Source of the DNA: Breznakibacter xylanolyticus
GTDB lineage: Bacteria > Bacteroidota > Bacteroidia > Bacteroidales > Marinilabiliaceae
Assembly (NCBI RefSeq): GCF_003254275.1
Contig: NZ_QKZK01000006.1
Location: 62,001-126,000 of the forward strand
Length of the DNA: 64,000 nt
Direction: 5' to 3'
Each line of letters opens with the position of its first letter. The first letter of the stretch is position 1. Below are positions 18,263 through 27,307 of the stretch, piece by piece. The translations under genes were made by a program, and so were the position numbers. The notes under the pieces are model-generated. The model was given only the letters and a program-made list of their open reading frames with translations. It made no database searches and had not been told where the DNA came from.

Positions 18263-18375
18263 CAGAGTAAGAATAAATACTGAGGCGCCAATCGACGTAG
18301 TCGCTTGGCTATGCCAAGAAAGGGGCTGGGTTAAATGGTAACACCTTGCGTTAAAAAAGCAAATAACTCTAAGCA
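18263..18375 (+). repeat. Diverged copy of the ~200-bp intergenic repeat
   Basis: AGTAAGAATAAATACTGAGG and GCGTTAAAAAAGCAAATAAC parallel the corresponding blocks of 2701-2900, with a small insertion between them. Partial and decayed. Confidence 0.5.
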
Positions 18376-18448
18376 TATATATCGAAGGCCATCAGCACAT
18401 GAACATGGTGCGATTATGAAAAAACGAAAGCAATCGATTGTTTAAATT

Positions 18449-18480
18449 AAACCCTTGGGGTTTTGAAAACCCCAAGGGTT
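18449..18480. repeat. Hairpin AAACCCTTGGGGTTTT
   Basis: A near-perfect 14-bp stem with a minimal loop, 18 bases before the strong terminator at 18498-18530. It resembles the AAACCTT-type palindromes elsewhere in the window. Confidence 0.7.
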
Positions 18481-18497
18481 GGGGAGAGATAAAGATG

Positions 18498-18530
18498 AAA
18501 AAAGGGCGTCCCTGCGGGACGCCCTTTTTT
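18498..18530. terminator. Bidirectional Rho-independent terminator
   Basis: AAAAAAGGGCGTCC-CTGC-GGGACGCCCTTTTTT has a perfect stem with A-run and T-run on both sides. It separates the convergent CE12 (plus) and TPR (minus) genes. Confidence 0.92.
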
Positions 18531-18544
18531 ACACGAACCTAACA

Positions 18545-19384
18545 TCACTCTAACCTCTTCTTTGCATTATCCAACACAGCCTTCACAGCAGCATTATTGG
18601 GATTTTTCATCAGCACTTTTTCGAGATAAGGGATTCCATTTTTATATCCCTGACTGATGGCTGCAAGATTGCGGTTAGCCACGGCAAAATCGACACGAGT
18701 GGGGTTCTTCATCGATTCGTAACGTTTTTTTTCTTTGTCGTAAGCCACATCGGTTTTTTTGCAGTGAAGCACCCCCATCTTCTCGATGCATCGGTCGTGC
18801 CCCGGGTTGATGGCCAACAACGCCTCACCGGCAGCAAGGGCGTCATCGTAGCGGGCCAATTGTTCGTAAGCCATCACTTTGATAAACATGACATGCTCAT
18901 CCTGAGGATTGTCGGCCAACACCTGATCGGCAGCCAGGAGGGCATCCTCATACTTACCACAATTGAACATTGAGGTGGCCATTTTTTTGGCAATGGCAGC
19001 CTTGGACGACGCATCCAAGTCGATGGCCTTAAGGAAATAATCTTTCGACAGGTCGCATTTTTTGAGTCCGGCATAATTCTCACCCATGCTCAGATACAAT
19101 TCAGACGAGGCCATGTTTAGGGTTTCCATCTTTGAGAAAAAATCCGACGCTTTTTGATAGTTTTTAACCCGCATATAACAAATACCGGCCCGGAGCAGGC
19201 AAAGGGTGTCGTGCACCGACTGTGCCTCGTATCCCATCGCAGCAGCCTCATATAAAGCAGCAGCACCGGCATAATCACGCGAAGTCTCCAACATGATGGC
19301 CTCACTTTTTTGAACATCGGCATTTTGCCCATGGGCAAGGACAACAAAGCAAGCCAACAACCCGAAAGAAATAAATCTCTTCAT
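18545..19384 (-). CDS. Secreted tetratricopeptide-repeat protein
   Basis: 279 aa with signal peptide MKRFISFGLLACFVVLAHGQ followed by TPR units across most of the length (for example AAALYEAAAMGYEAQ, KASDFFSKMETLN, SKDYFLKAIDLDASS, DDALAAGEALLAINPGH). Probably periplasmic and involved in protein-protein contacts. A terminator separates it from the upstream PL11 gene, so it may have its own promoter. Periplasmic TPR proteins accompany many loci in this phylum; no enzymatic function is suggested. Confidence 0.75.
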   Translation of the reverse strand: MKRFISFGLLACFVVLAHGQNADVQKSEAIMLETSRDYAGAAALYEAAAMGYEAQSVHDTLCLLRAGICYMRVKNYQKASDFFSKMETLNMASSELYLSMGENYAGLKKCDLSKDYFLKAIDLDASSKAAIAKKMATSMFNCGKYEDALLAADQVLADNPQDEHVMFIKVMAYEQLARYDDALAAGEALLAINPGHDRCIEKMGVLHCKKTDVAYDKEKKRYESMKNPTRVDFAVANRNLAAISQGYKNGIPYLEKVLMKNPNNAAVKAVLDNAKKRLE

Positions 19385-19456
19385 ACCTCAATTATTTAAA
19401 ACCGTTAACACACATCCGTACAATGCCGGACACGCAATTTTTTGATTAAGAAAGAA

Positions 19457-19490
19457 GGTCGTCTCCCTGCACAAAAACAGGAAGACGACC
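19457..19490 (-). terminator. Terminator after the PL11 gene
   Basis: The stem GGTCGTCTTCCTG / CAGGGAGACGACC on the minus strand has a short loop and is followed by TTCTTTCTTAATC, 23 bases after the PL11 stop codon. Confidence 0.75.
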
Positions 19491-19512
19491 AGGAATGGTT
19501 ACAATCAACAAA

Positions 19513-22500
19513 CTATTTCAAAATAACTTTTCCGACATATATGTGATCATCGGCAACCAGGCGAATGGTGTAAATGCCCTTCTCGAAGGGAGTCAGATCC
19601 ACTTCAAGATCAAAACCGTCAGCAGCATCAAGCACCATCACTTCACGACCATTCATGGCCGACACAGTCACGAACGCTTTTTGCACTCCCGAAGGCATCT
19701 GCACATTGACAATTCCATTGGTCGGATTGGGATAAAATGTCAATTGCTCAACACCACGATTGAGGATGCCCGTAGCAGCCACAACCTTGACCTTCCCGGC
19801 GGTATTAAACTCACTAAAATCCCAGGCCAGACCGGCACCGGGAGATTCAGGTTCAACCGAGGTAAAACTACCGGTGATGGTAGCAGCCGACACAACAGTA
19901 AAAGATTTACCGGCGCTATAAGGCGTGATGTTGTTGGTATTTTGCATCACTAACACACCATTGGCCGCAAAGGCTCCCGTCACCTTAATTTTATCGGCCG
20001 AGCCAAAAGCAGCATTGGCCTTGACATGAAAACGGGCACCACTATTCATGGTCACACTTTGCACACTCAACGACGATCCGGTGGTGGTATGTCCGGCATA
20101 AAGGGTTCCACCGCTCTCAACCGTCACGGCCGAGGAGGAAATCCCATTTCCGGAAAGCGCAGCCCCATTTCTGATAGAGACAGAACCCGTTCCGGTTGCA
20201 CTACCCGAAGTGTTGGTCAGCACCAACCTTCCTTCCCGCACAATGGTTCCTTTGGTGTAAGTATTTGCAGTGCTCAATGTCATAATGCCTGTCCCCACTT
20301 TGGTAACACTGGCATCGGTCGCAGTGATGGTTCCATTATAGGTGAAATCGGTGTTCTTAGCTCCCAGCTCCCAATTGTGGGCTCCACTTAACACACCGAT
20401 CCCGGTGAGGGCTCCGATTTTAACGGCACTGCCCGAGGTTTGTTTCGCATACACATTGGCCCCTAAGTTAACAGTTGCATTGGCGTAACCGAAAGTGTTG
20501 TTAATCATGAATTCGACACCCGAAGTGGTCGAAAAACTGTTGTTAATATTAATGTCACCAGAAAAAGCCGACCAATTTCCTCTAAACTCTGTCCTCACAT
20601 TGGGAATATAGACATGTAAAGTTCCGCCTCCTGTCAAAGAGCCTGTATTATAACTACGGCCGTCCATGTGAAGCCATCCGGTTTTATCGGCCGGAACTTC
20701 CACATTGAAACTCCAGGTATTGTACGAATAAACATCGTTGAAACAGTAAAAGGTTCCATTTTGGAGAGAAACGGCTGCTCCCGGATTGGCAACATCACTC
20801 AACATATAAAGAGAGCCATCGGCAATGATCGTTTTGGCATGGGTATTGGCAGCCGCAAAAATCAACTGACCTGCACCGGTTTTGGTAAGGACACCACCGG
20901 TAACCGGTTCGAACCAATAGAGTTTACCGGTGTTTTCGAGTGTTCCACCATTGGCACCGATAAAAGAAGCACGATTGGCGTAACCATCACCCAGCACACG
21001 CAACGTACCACCATTGATCTCCAAATCAGAAGCCACAGAACTGCTTTTACCCAGAGCACCAATATCCTGCGTTGTCGGCATTTTGAACACTTCCAGCACA
21101 CCACCGGTAATCGACACCTTACCTGTAAAATCGTTATCATTATTGATCACCAGAGTTCCGGTGCCATTTTTGGTTAAAGTTGCAGCCCCCGAAATTTTTC
21201 CTGCACCATAAAAAGTGTAATCGGACGAACCGTTCACAACAACCGAAGCAGGCATCACCGATTCTGAGATATTCACACTGTTTTGCGAAGAAGTTGCATC
21301 AAAATTCACATGATCGCCGGTCACAAAATGATCGGCAGAAGTGCCATTGTTAAAATTTTGAAGATTGGCCAAGTCCCACACCGAACTCACAGCACCGGTC
21401 CAGGTAATATCGCCGGCAGCACGCACCGACTCTATTATTAAAGTCAAGACACCGGAAATGTTTTCAAGATGACACGGCACCCCATCAATCCCGTCAATCA
21501 CCACATTTGTCAAGTCTCCGGTGATGGCACCACCAACCTGAATCAATGTGTAATTGCCAGGAACCAGATTGGCAGCATTGATACGAATTACACTGCCATC
21601 GTGAAATACCAGATTACCGGACAAGATTAAAAGGTCATTGCCCGCATCAGCAGGAGCCACCAGGTCGAACACCAAGGCAGCATTTTCTTCGAGCGTGAGT
21701 GACTCTCCAACTTCAAGAGCCGCATTCGTATTTTCGCCCCCTACATACATTTTTGAACCATAACGCAACAAAGCTCCCTTAGCCAACTTGCCCACTGCAT
21801 CCATCTGAGAGAAAAAACCAAGCCAAACGGCGCTTTGCTGTAACTCTCCGGAAAAGTTCAAACGACCTCCCCAAACAGCAGTGGAGCCACTGTAATCATG
21901 CACACCATTGAGCGCCAACACCCCTTCGCCCTGTTTCACCAGTTGCATGGCACCTGAGAATTTACCGGATGATGCGTCAATGGCATAACTACCGGGAGTG
22001 TTGACAGTCAGCACTGATGGAGCCACAGTTGAGGTAAGTGACAAAGCCACATTCGAGCCTGCCGATACATCCAGCAACACATGACTTGCATCAGAATATG
22101 AAGCCGCAGCACCATTGTATTTCCACACAGCGTTGCTCACATCCCAACTATTAGATCCTGCAAACACCAATCGATTATTGGTCATCACTGGAGGAGGGGG
22201 AACGGTCAATCCTTCGGCCTCACCAAGGAAGTAACTCACATGAGGAGGCTGATTGTATCCACACATCTGCCAGGCCACCGCCTGACGGTATTGATGATCG
22301 TGCATGAGCGTATAATTGCGATAGATGGTGGGGTCGACCGTGGTATAAATGCGCACAGCAGAGTTATCCTCTTTTCGCCAAACCACCTCTTCGCGCCAGT
22401 CGCCCAGCAAATCGGCCTGCAGGCTGGGAGTTCCCTTGGTATAGTTGCACGAAGTGGCACCTGTTGCCGTAAACAAGGGGCTACCCAAACCATATTTATA

Positions 22501-24012
22501 GATGCATCCGGTACCATATCCGGTGGTGGTGGAAAAGCCGGTATGGTCTGTCATCTCCTCCAACAAATCGCCATCCCAATAGATACGGAAGTTTTCGGCG
22601 TTGGCGCCATTGGCCTCCTGTTTGCGGGTGGATGCCGAGAACAACTTGTTACCGCCCCACAACTCTTTCCCCTTGATGTCGTCAGAGATATTGGCCGCAC
22701 AACAACGGCCACAGTCGTACCCCGTATAATGATGAATGATGATTTCGCCGGTGGCGCCATCCCACATAGAGGTTCCCCAGTTGGGCGAATCCTCGATACA
22801 TTTAAACACCTCGGTGCCTTTACGATACGGATCAAGATCACCCACATGCAATGCATCACCATGACCAAAACGGGTGGAATATTTTCCTTTGCCATCATCG
22901 TCTACAACCATTGAGCCCCAGACAATTTCATCACGACCATCCATGTCAATGTCAGCCACAGAGTAATTGTGATTTCCCTGTCCGCAATATTCGCCCGTTC
23001 CTGAGTCGAACGACCAGCGAGCTTGCAACTCCAGTTGTCCGCCATTGTCTACCACATCATAAGTTTGAAATTTGGTGCGGTAATAGATGCCGCGACCGAT
23101 GAAGATGCTTGGCTTCACCCCATCGAGATAAGGAGCCCCAAAAAAATACTTACTACAACGGTGAGCCAACTGAGCTTCGTTCAATCCACTGGGGCCCCAC
23201 TGCGACAGTGGGGCACGAGCAATAAAATCGACTCGATCGAGCTCCTCCCCTGTGACCCCGTCATAAAGCGAGAGAAATTCGGGTCCTTCAATCATGTAAG
23301 GAGAGTTGTTGGTGCGAATTCCTGTTGAACGATAATTGGTTTTTCCGTCACCATTGGTGTCACCAATGGCATTCCCTTTACCATCGACCGTACCTTCAGA
23401 CGAGCGCATCACCACTTCGGCTTTGCCGTCACCATTAAAGTCGAAGGCCATGATGTTGATCTCAACCCCATCCATCAGGTTAGGCCCCACGTCGATGCTC
23501 CAGAGATGAGTCCCATCGAGTTTATAAGCCTCGAAGAAGGAAAACTCGGTGGTGGTGGTATTGGCATAATCATTATTCAACCGCTTCACAATCAACTCAT
23601 ACTCCCCATCCCCATCCAAATCGGCAGTGGTGATGTCGTTGATTTGATAAGCCGATGAACGAGGCTTCAACGTGATCTCTTTGTATTGTTGTGCCCAGGG
23701 CGTCACAGCCGTTGATGCCACTTGCTCAACATTATTGACCACCGCCTTAACGGAGTAAGAAGAAGTACCGGTGCCGGATGCGTCGAGATAATTAGAAACC
23801 TCCAGAGGAGAGGCATTCACTTTAACGCCATCGCGATAGAGATTGTAAGTCACCCCGTACCACTCATCCCCGGGAATGCGCCAGCTCACAAAAACGCCTG
23901 CAGGCACCTTCACCGCCACCACTCCCCGATCGAGCGTTTCCATTTGCCGCTGTGCGTGAGCCGAAAAGCCCAACGACAAAGCTAAAATCAATGGGTAGAA
24001 AATTTTTCTCAT
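19513..24012 (-). CDS. PL11 rhamnogalacturonan lyase fused to beta-solenoid repeats and T9SS sorting domain
   Basis: Cleaves the rhamnose-galacturonate backbone of rhamnogalacturonan-I by beta-elimination. Signal peptide to about residue 20. The PL11 eight-bladed propeller (about 22-620) has the family N-terminus (ETLDRGVVAVKVPAG, VSWRIPGDEWYGVTYNLYRDG) and several Ca-binding-like DxDGDG loops (DLDGDGEYEL, DFNGDGKAEV, DTNGDGKTNY, DIDMDGRDEI). From about 625 to 1410 come repeats of the passenger-associated or autotransporter-strand type (GEGVLALNGVHDYSGST, GTGTLVINNDNDFTG, GTGIMTLSTANTYTKG). The last ~75 residues (LTFYPNPTNGIVNV to VGKVILK) are a T9SS type-A C-terminal signal. Single-domain PL11 enzymes are about 600 aa, so more than half of the protein is non-catalytic. 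The product is likely exported by T9SS and anchored or released at the surface. The downstream GH105 handles its unsaturated products. Confidence 0.93.
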   Translation of the reverse strand: MRKIFYPLILALSLGFSAHAQRQMETLDRGVVAVKVPAGVFVSWRIPGDEWYGVTYNLYRDGVKVNASPLEVSNYLDASGTGTSSYSVKAVVNNVEQVASTAVTPWAQQYKEITLKPRSSAYQINDITTADLDGDGEYELIVKRLNNDYANTTTTEFSFFEAYKLDGTHLWSIDVGPNLMDGVEINIMAFDFNGDGKAEVVMRSSEGTVDGKGNAIGDTNGDGKTNYRSTGIRTNNSPYMIEGPEFLSLYDGVTGEELDRVDFIARAPLSQWGPSGLNEAQLAHRCSKYFFGAPYLDGVKPSIFIGRGIYYRTKFQTYDVVDNGGQLELQARWSFDSGTGEYCGQGNHNYSVADIDMDGRDEIVWGSMVVDDDGKGKYSTRFGHGDALHVGDLDPYRKGTEVFKCIEDSPNWGTSMWDGATGEIIIHHYTGYDCGRCCAANISDDIKGKELWGGNKLFSASTRKQEANGANAENFRIYWDGDLLEEMTDHTGFSTTTGYGTGCIYKYGLGSPLFTATGATSCNYTKGTPSLQADLLGDWREEVVWRKEDNSAVRIYTTVDPTIYRNYTLMHDHQYRQAVAWQMCGYNQPPHVSYFLGEAEGLTVPPPPVMTNNRLVFAGSNSWDVSNAVWKYNGAAASYSDASHVLLDVSAGSNVALSLTSTVAPSVLTVNTPGSYAIDASSGKFSGAMQLVKQGEGVLALNGVHDYSGSTAVWGGRLNFSGELQQSAVWLGFFSQMDAVGKLAKGALLRYGSKMYVGGENTNAALEVGESLTLEENAALVFDLVAPADAGNDLLILSGNLVFHDGSVIRINAANLVPGNYTLIQVGGAITGDLTNVVIDGIDGVPCHLENISGVLTLIIESVRAAGDITWTGAVSSVWDLANLQNFNNGTSADHFVTGDHVNFDATSSQNSVNISESVMPASVVVNGSSDYTFYGAGKISGAATLTKNGTGTLVINNDNDFTGKVSITGGVLEVFKMPTTQDIGALGKSSSVASDLEINGGTLRVLGDGYANRASFIGANGGTLENTGKLYWFEPVTGGVLTKTGAGQLIFAAANTHAKTIIADGSLYMLSDVANPGAAVSLQNGTFYCFNDVYSYNTWSFNVEVPADKTGWLHMDGRSYNTGSLTGGGTLHVYIPNVRTEFRGNWSAFSGDININNSFSTTSGVEFMINNTFGYANATVNLGANVYAKQTSGSAVKIGALTGIGVLSGAHNWELGAKNTDFTYNGTITATDASVTKVGTGIMTLSTANTYTKGTIVREGRLVLTNTSGSATGTGSVSIRNGAALSGNGISSSAVTVESGGTLYAGHTTTGSSLSVQSVTMNSGARFHVKANAAFGSADKIKVTGAFAANGVLVMQNTNNITPYSAGKSFTVVSAATITGSFTSVEPESPGAGLAWDFSEFNTAGKVKVVAATGILNRGVEQLTFYPNPTNGIVNVQMPSGVQKAFVTVSAMNGREVMVLDAADGFDLEVDLTPFEKGIYTIRLVADDHIYVGKVILK

Positions 24013-24331
24013 TGAAATACTATTTGAAATATAACATTAAACATGAACAAGCCATTGAATTCTGAGAGCAGAAAACCCGTGGAGCACAGGCAGAGGATGA
24101 GATAAGAGAATGCACCAAAAAAAAATTCCATCCTGCCACAAACGCACCGAAAGCTCCTCAACCATTGAAATGATCAAAACACTTTACATCTTGCAAGCAT
24201 GGCGTCACACACAAGCCACCACCGCCCCGATGCCATCAGCAGCCATTGTCATACAGAAAGCCACAACCCCCGGTATGATAACAACAAACAGAGACATTAA
24301 CGGAACAAGAGAACGTGATGACGAAATCATT

Positions 24332-24373
24332 ACAAAAAGGAAAGAATACCATGGGGACAAGCCCCATGGTATT
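24332..24373 (-). terminator. Terminator after the T9SS beta-helix gene
   Basis: The minus strand reads AATACCATGGGG-CTTGT-CCCCATGGTATT, then CTTTCCTTTTTG, 28 bases past the stop at 24402. It separates the SusC/D-FAS1 run from PL11. The remainder of the 389-bp gap (24013-24331) shows no gene. Confidence 0.78.
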
Positions 24374-24401
24374 GATTGATACATTACTTAACCTTAAAAG
24401 G

Positions 24402-27260
24402 TTACTTCACCACCACACGAGTGGTTTTCACATCAGCACCCGAAACCACTTTCACGGTAAAGATGCCTTTGCGGTCGATGGCCACCTCTTGGGCACCACC
24501 ATTGGTAAAGTGATTTTTATAAACAATGGCGCCTTTCATGTCAATCACCTCAACAGAATATTCACCTTCGATGCCATCCACAAAGAACTGGCCTTTAGAT
24601 GGGTTGGGATAAACACTTAATTGAGCAGAAGCTTTTTCCTCAACCGAAGTGATTACTTCGACCACTTTCACAACCGCTTCACTACTTTCAACAGTGGTCA
24701 CCACATTATTGATTTCGACATTTGCCAGACAGATGTAAATGCGCTCACCCAAGGCTGCTGTAGAAGGCGTAAAGGTTGCAGTTGTTGAAATGGGAGCATT
24801 ATAATCGACTTCCCCATTAATCTTTTCATACCATGCCACATCTTGAGCCGTTAGACCACCATTTATCGAATAAGTGAGATCAACGGGAGTCCCACTCACC
24901 AACACTTGTTGACTGGCAGGCGATAATGTTACCGCAATGACATCAAGTGCCACCACATTGTTGGTCATCACCTGCACTCCTTGCGAAGTGGTTCCGATGG
25001 CCACCACATAAACGGTACCACCCACCGGTACCGCAGGCTTATAAGTCAATTGATTATCACTACCTGCCAACTCATTCCATGGTCCGTTGAGGCTGGTGCC
25101 ATAATACCATTTAATGGCCTGAATATCGTTGCTTTCGAGATTGGTGAGCGTATAAGCTGCTTCAGTTTCCGTATTTTGTGCCACAATTTGACTTGTCACA
25201 TTCTCAATCGCAAAACCGGATGCCAAACGAGAATAGATGCGGGTAGAGTCTATCGACTTATCGTACACCACCGCAGGCACATAACCTGCTTTGGCACAAG
25301 CAATTTTCGCATCAGCAATGCGGGTATTGACCACGGCAGTGGAGTTACCGGGGAAATAGATGCTGGCATTGTCATCGACATACATCATGCTATATGAAGG
25401 ATCTTTGGTTGAAATACGGTCGGGCACCATATTATTGTAAACCCGTGCATTGTCTGTCACATGCAGTTGTCCGCCGTTAGTAGACGCCGGGGTATCGCTA
25501 TCGCCCATTTTCATATACTGCACAATGGCGATGGCATTTCCGCTCACATTCAACAAACTTCCAGCCGAATGTAAACGGGTAAAGTTACTGGAGAAATGCG
25601 CAATACCCGAAGTAATGTTCAATGTACCATGCACATAAACTTCTCCCCTGACGTTGAACACCACACCTGAATTCATCGACAAATTCATTGAAGCACCCGC
25701 AGCAACAGTTAAAGCGTTGATGGTATCATTTACCGAACCGGTAAAGGTTGCAGGCACATTGCCGGATCCATTGATGGTTAACTTATTTTTGAAGGTGGGT
25801 GAAACCGGAGCATAGTTCCCGGAATAAAAACCATCGGTTGAAAATAACCCGTTCCAGATCATATCCTTACCGGTAGTTGAAGCAGCCTCGACATAATAAA
25901 CCATCACAGAACTGCGTTCAACACGACCATCATTAAATGTTGCTTCAACAAACACATCATAAGTCCCAATGGACGTAAAAGAAGGACTAACGGTCAATTG
26001 TCCGGCGGCACCATCAAACTCAAGGTATTCTTTAGTGTCACGGTTGAAGCTCTTCCAGGTATATGACACGGGTGTTTCAGTAAAGGAAGCGGTTTTGGGA
26101 TGCAACACACCATTGACCCGAATGTACTGCTGGTTAAAGTAAGGACTCACCGAAATACGGGTAGAACCCACATTGATTTCAACCTCTTGCGATTGCACAA
26201 CCACATCATTGGCATCCACAGCTTCGCAAATCACATAGTACACACCTGAATTTGCAAAACTTGGGGTATAAGTGGCCTCAGTGACACCAGTAGAAGTATA
26301 GGTTACAGCCCCTTCTTCACGGTATTTCCACACCAACGATTTGGCTCCGGTAACACGGGCTGTCTTCAACATTTCCAGTGCTGTGCCGGAAGCACCGGCA
26401 GTCAACAATTGGCGATCGGCATTTTTAATCAAAAACGTTGAACTGGGGAGAGCAGACAAAGTGGTATAACCAGTCGCAGCGTCATAAGTTTTTAAGATGC
26501 TGTACTCACTTCCACCATTGATACATCCATTGTCGATTTTTGACTGACAATCCCAGTTCCCACGATAAAATACTTTGCCATCGCCCTTAATGATGATCTG
26601 CCCACCTTCACGAGTTTCATTAAAACGAATAATCGGCTCAAGGGTAGAAGCAAATTTAACGGTTCCACCATTGATGGTGATTTGACCACTACCCAGTGCA
26701 GCACCGGTTTTATTGTTCCACAATACAACCTGACCATTGAAATTTACCACCCCACCATTAACGGTTAAAAGGCTGTTATTTTCATCCCAACGCCAACTAC
26801 CATCCTTTCCAAAATTGACAGTTCCTTTATTGATTGTCAAACCACACATCCCATAATCAATCTTACTGGTGTTACCCCTATTGATCGATAACGACACATC
26901 ATTAGAAGCCAGATCAACAACAATGGGGGTAATCAAAGTTGGATCTGCATTATAAGCATTTTCCAAAAAATAAACAGAGATGTTTTCAGAACCGGAAATA
27001 ACAGGGTAGTTATTACTGGTAACAGAAGTAGTAACGGGAACCGTTAGCGAATTTCCGCCCGGAGTACCTGCCGGATTCCAGTTGGCATCATACGTAAAGT
27101 TGGTGTTGGAAGCTCCGGTCCAAGACATGGCAGTACCCTGAGCCACCACCTGAGCAGGCAGAGCCAGCAACGCGGCCACGCCTAATGTTCCCATGGTCTT
27201 GCGCACCCAGTTACGGGTTGCAGGACGATGGACGTTTAAATCGTCATAAAATTTTCTCAT
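24402..27260 (-). CDS. Large surface protein, beta-helix/Ig-like, with T9SS sorting domain; function unknown
   Basis: ATG 27260 is preferred over an upstream in-frame start that would overlap the SusD gene; 952 aa. The N-terminus is unusual: about 20 polar, basic residues (MRKFYDDLNVHRPATRNWVR) precede the hydrophobic core GTLGVAALLALPAQVVAQ, an extended signal peptide. The body has a beta-helix-like region rich in short strands (LTINKGTVNFG, LTVNGGVVNFNG, ITINGGTVKFAS; about 100-240), Ig-like modules (for example TYTPSFANSGVYYVICEA, TVSPSFTSIGTYDVFVEA), another strand-repeat region (about 480-640) and two more Ig-like modules. A T9SS signal ends it (LSVYPNPSKGQFFV to RVVVK). No catalytic motif is recognised. 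Its place after SusD suggests a secreted glycan-binding or structural partner, or a lyase of an unrecognised family. Confidence 0.8.
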   Translation of the reverse strand: MRKFYDDLNVHRPATRNWVRKTMGTLGVAALLALPAQVVAQGTAMSWTGASNTNFTYDANWNPAGTPGGNSLTVPVTTSVTSNNYPVISGSENISVYFLENAYNADPTLITPIVVDLASNDVSLSINRGNTSKIDYGMCGLTINKGTVNFGKDGSWRWDENNSLLTVNGGVVNFNGQVVLWNNKTGAALGSGQITINGGTVKFASTLEPIIRFNETREGGQIIIKGDGKVFYRGNWDCQSKIDNGCINGGSEYSILKTYDAATGYTTLSALPSSTFLIKNADRQLLTAGASGTALEMLKTARVTGAKSLVWKYREEGAVTYTSTGVTEATYTPSFANSGVYYVICEAVDANDVVVQSQEVEINVGSTRISVSPYFNQQYIRVNGVLHPKTASFTETPVSYTWKSFNRDTKEYLEFDGAAGQLTVSPSFTSIGTYDVFVEATFNDGRVERSSVMVYYVEAASTTGKDMIWNGLFSTDGFYSGNYAPVSPTFKNKLTINGSGNVPATFTGSVNDTINALTVAAGASMNLSMNSGVVFNVRGEVYVHGTLNITSGIAHFSSNFTRLHSAGSLLNVSGNAIAIVQYMKMGDSDTPASTNGGQLHVTDNARVYNNMVPDRISTKDPSYSMMYVDDNASIYFPGNSTAVVNTRIADAKIACAKAGYVPAVVYDKSIDSTRIYSRLASGFAIENVTSQIVAQNTETEAAYTLTNLESNDIQAIKWYYGTSLNGPWNELAGSDNQLTYKPAVPVGGTVYVVAIGTTSQGVQVMTNNVVALDVIAVTLSPASQQVLVSGTPVDLTYSINGGLTAQDVAWYEKINGEVDYNAPISTTATFTPSTAALGERIYICLANVEINNVVTTVESSEAVVKVVEVITSVEEKASAQLSVYPNPSKGQFFVDGIEGEYSVEVIDMKGAIVYKNHFTNGGAQEVAIDRKGIFTVKVVSGADVKTTRVVVK

Positions 27261-27307
27261 GATCTCAATTTTTAAATTAAACAAAAGATATTCGTTAGTT
27301 ATCAAAA

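Noticed and set aside
20896-20916. tRNA T-loop-like GGTTCGAACC sequence
   Set aside because: It lies inside the PL11 coding region with no cloverleaf around it.
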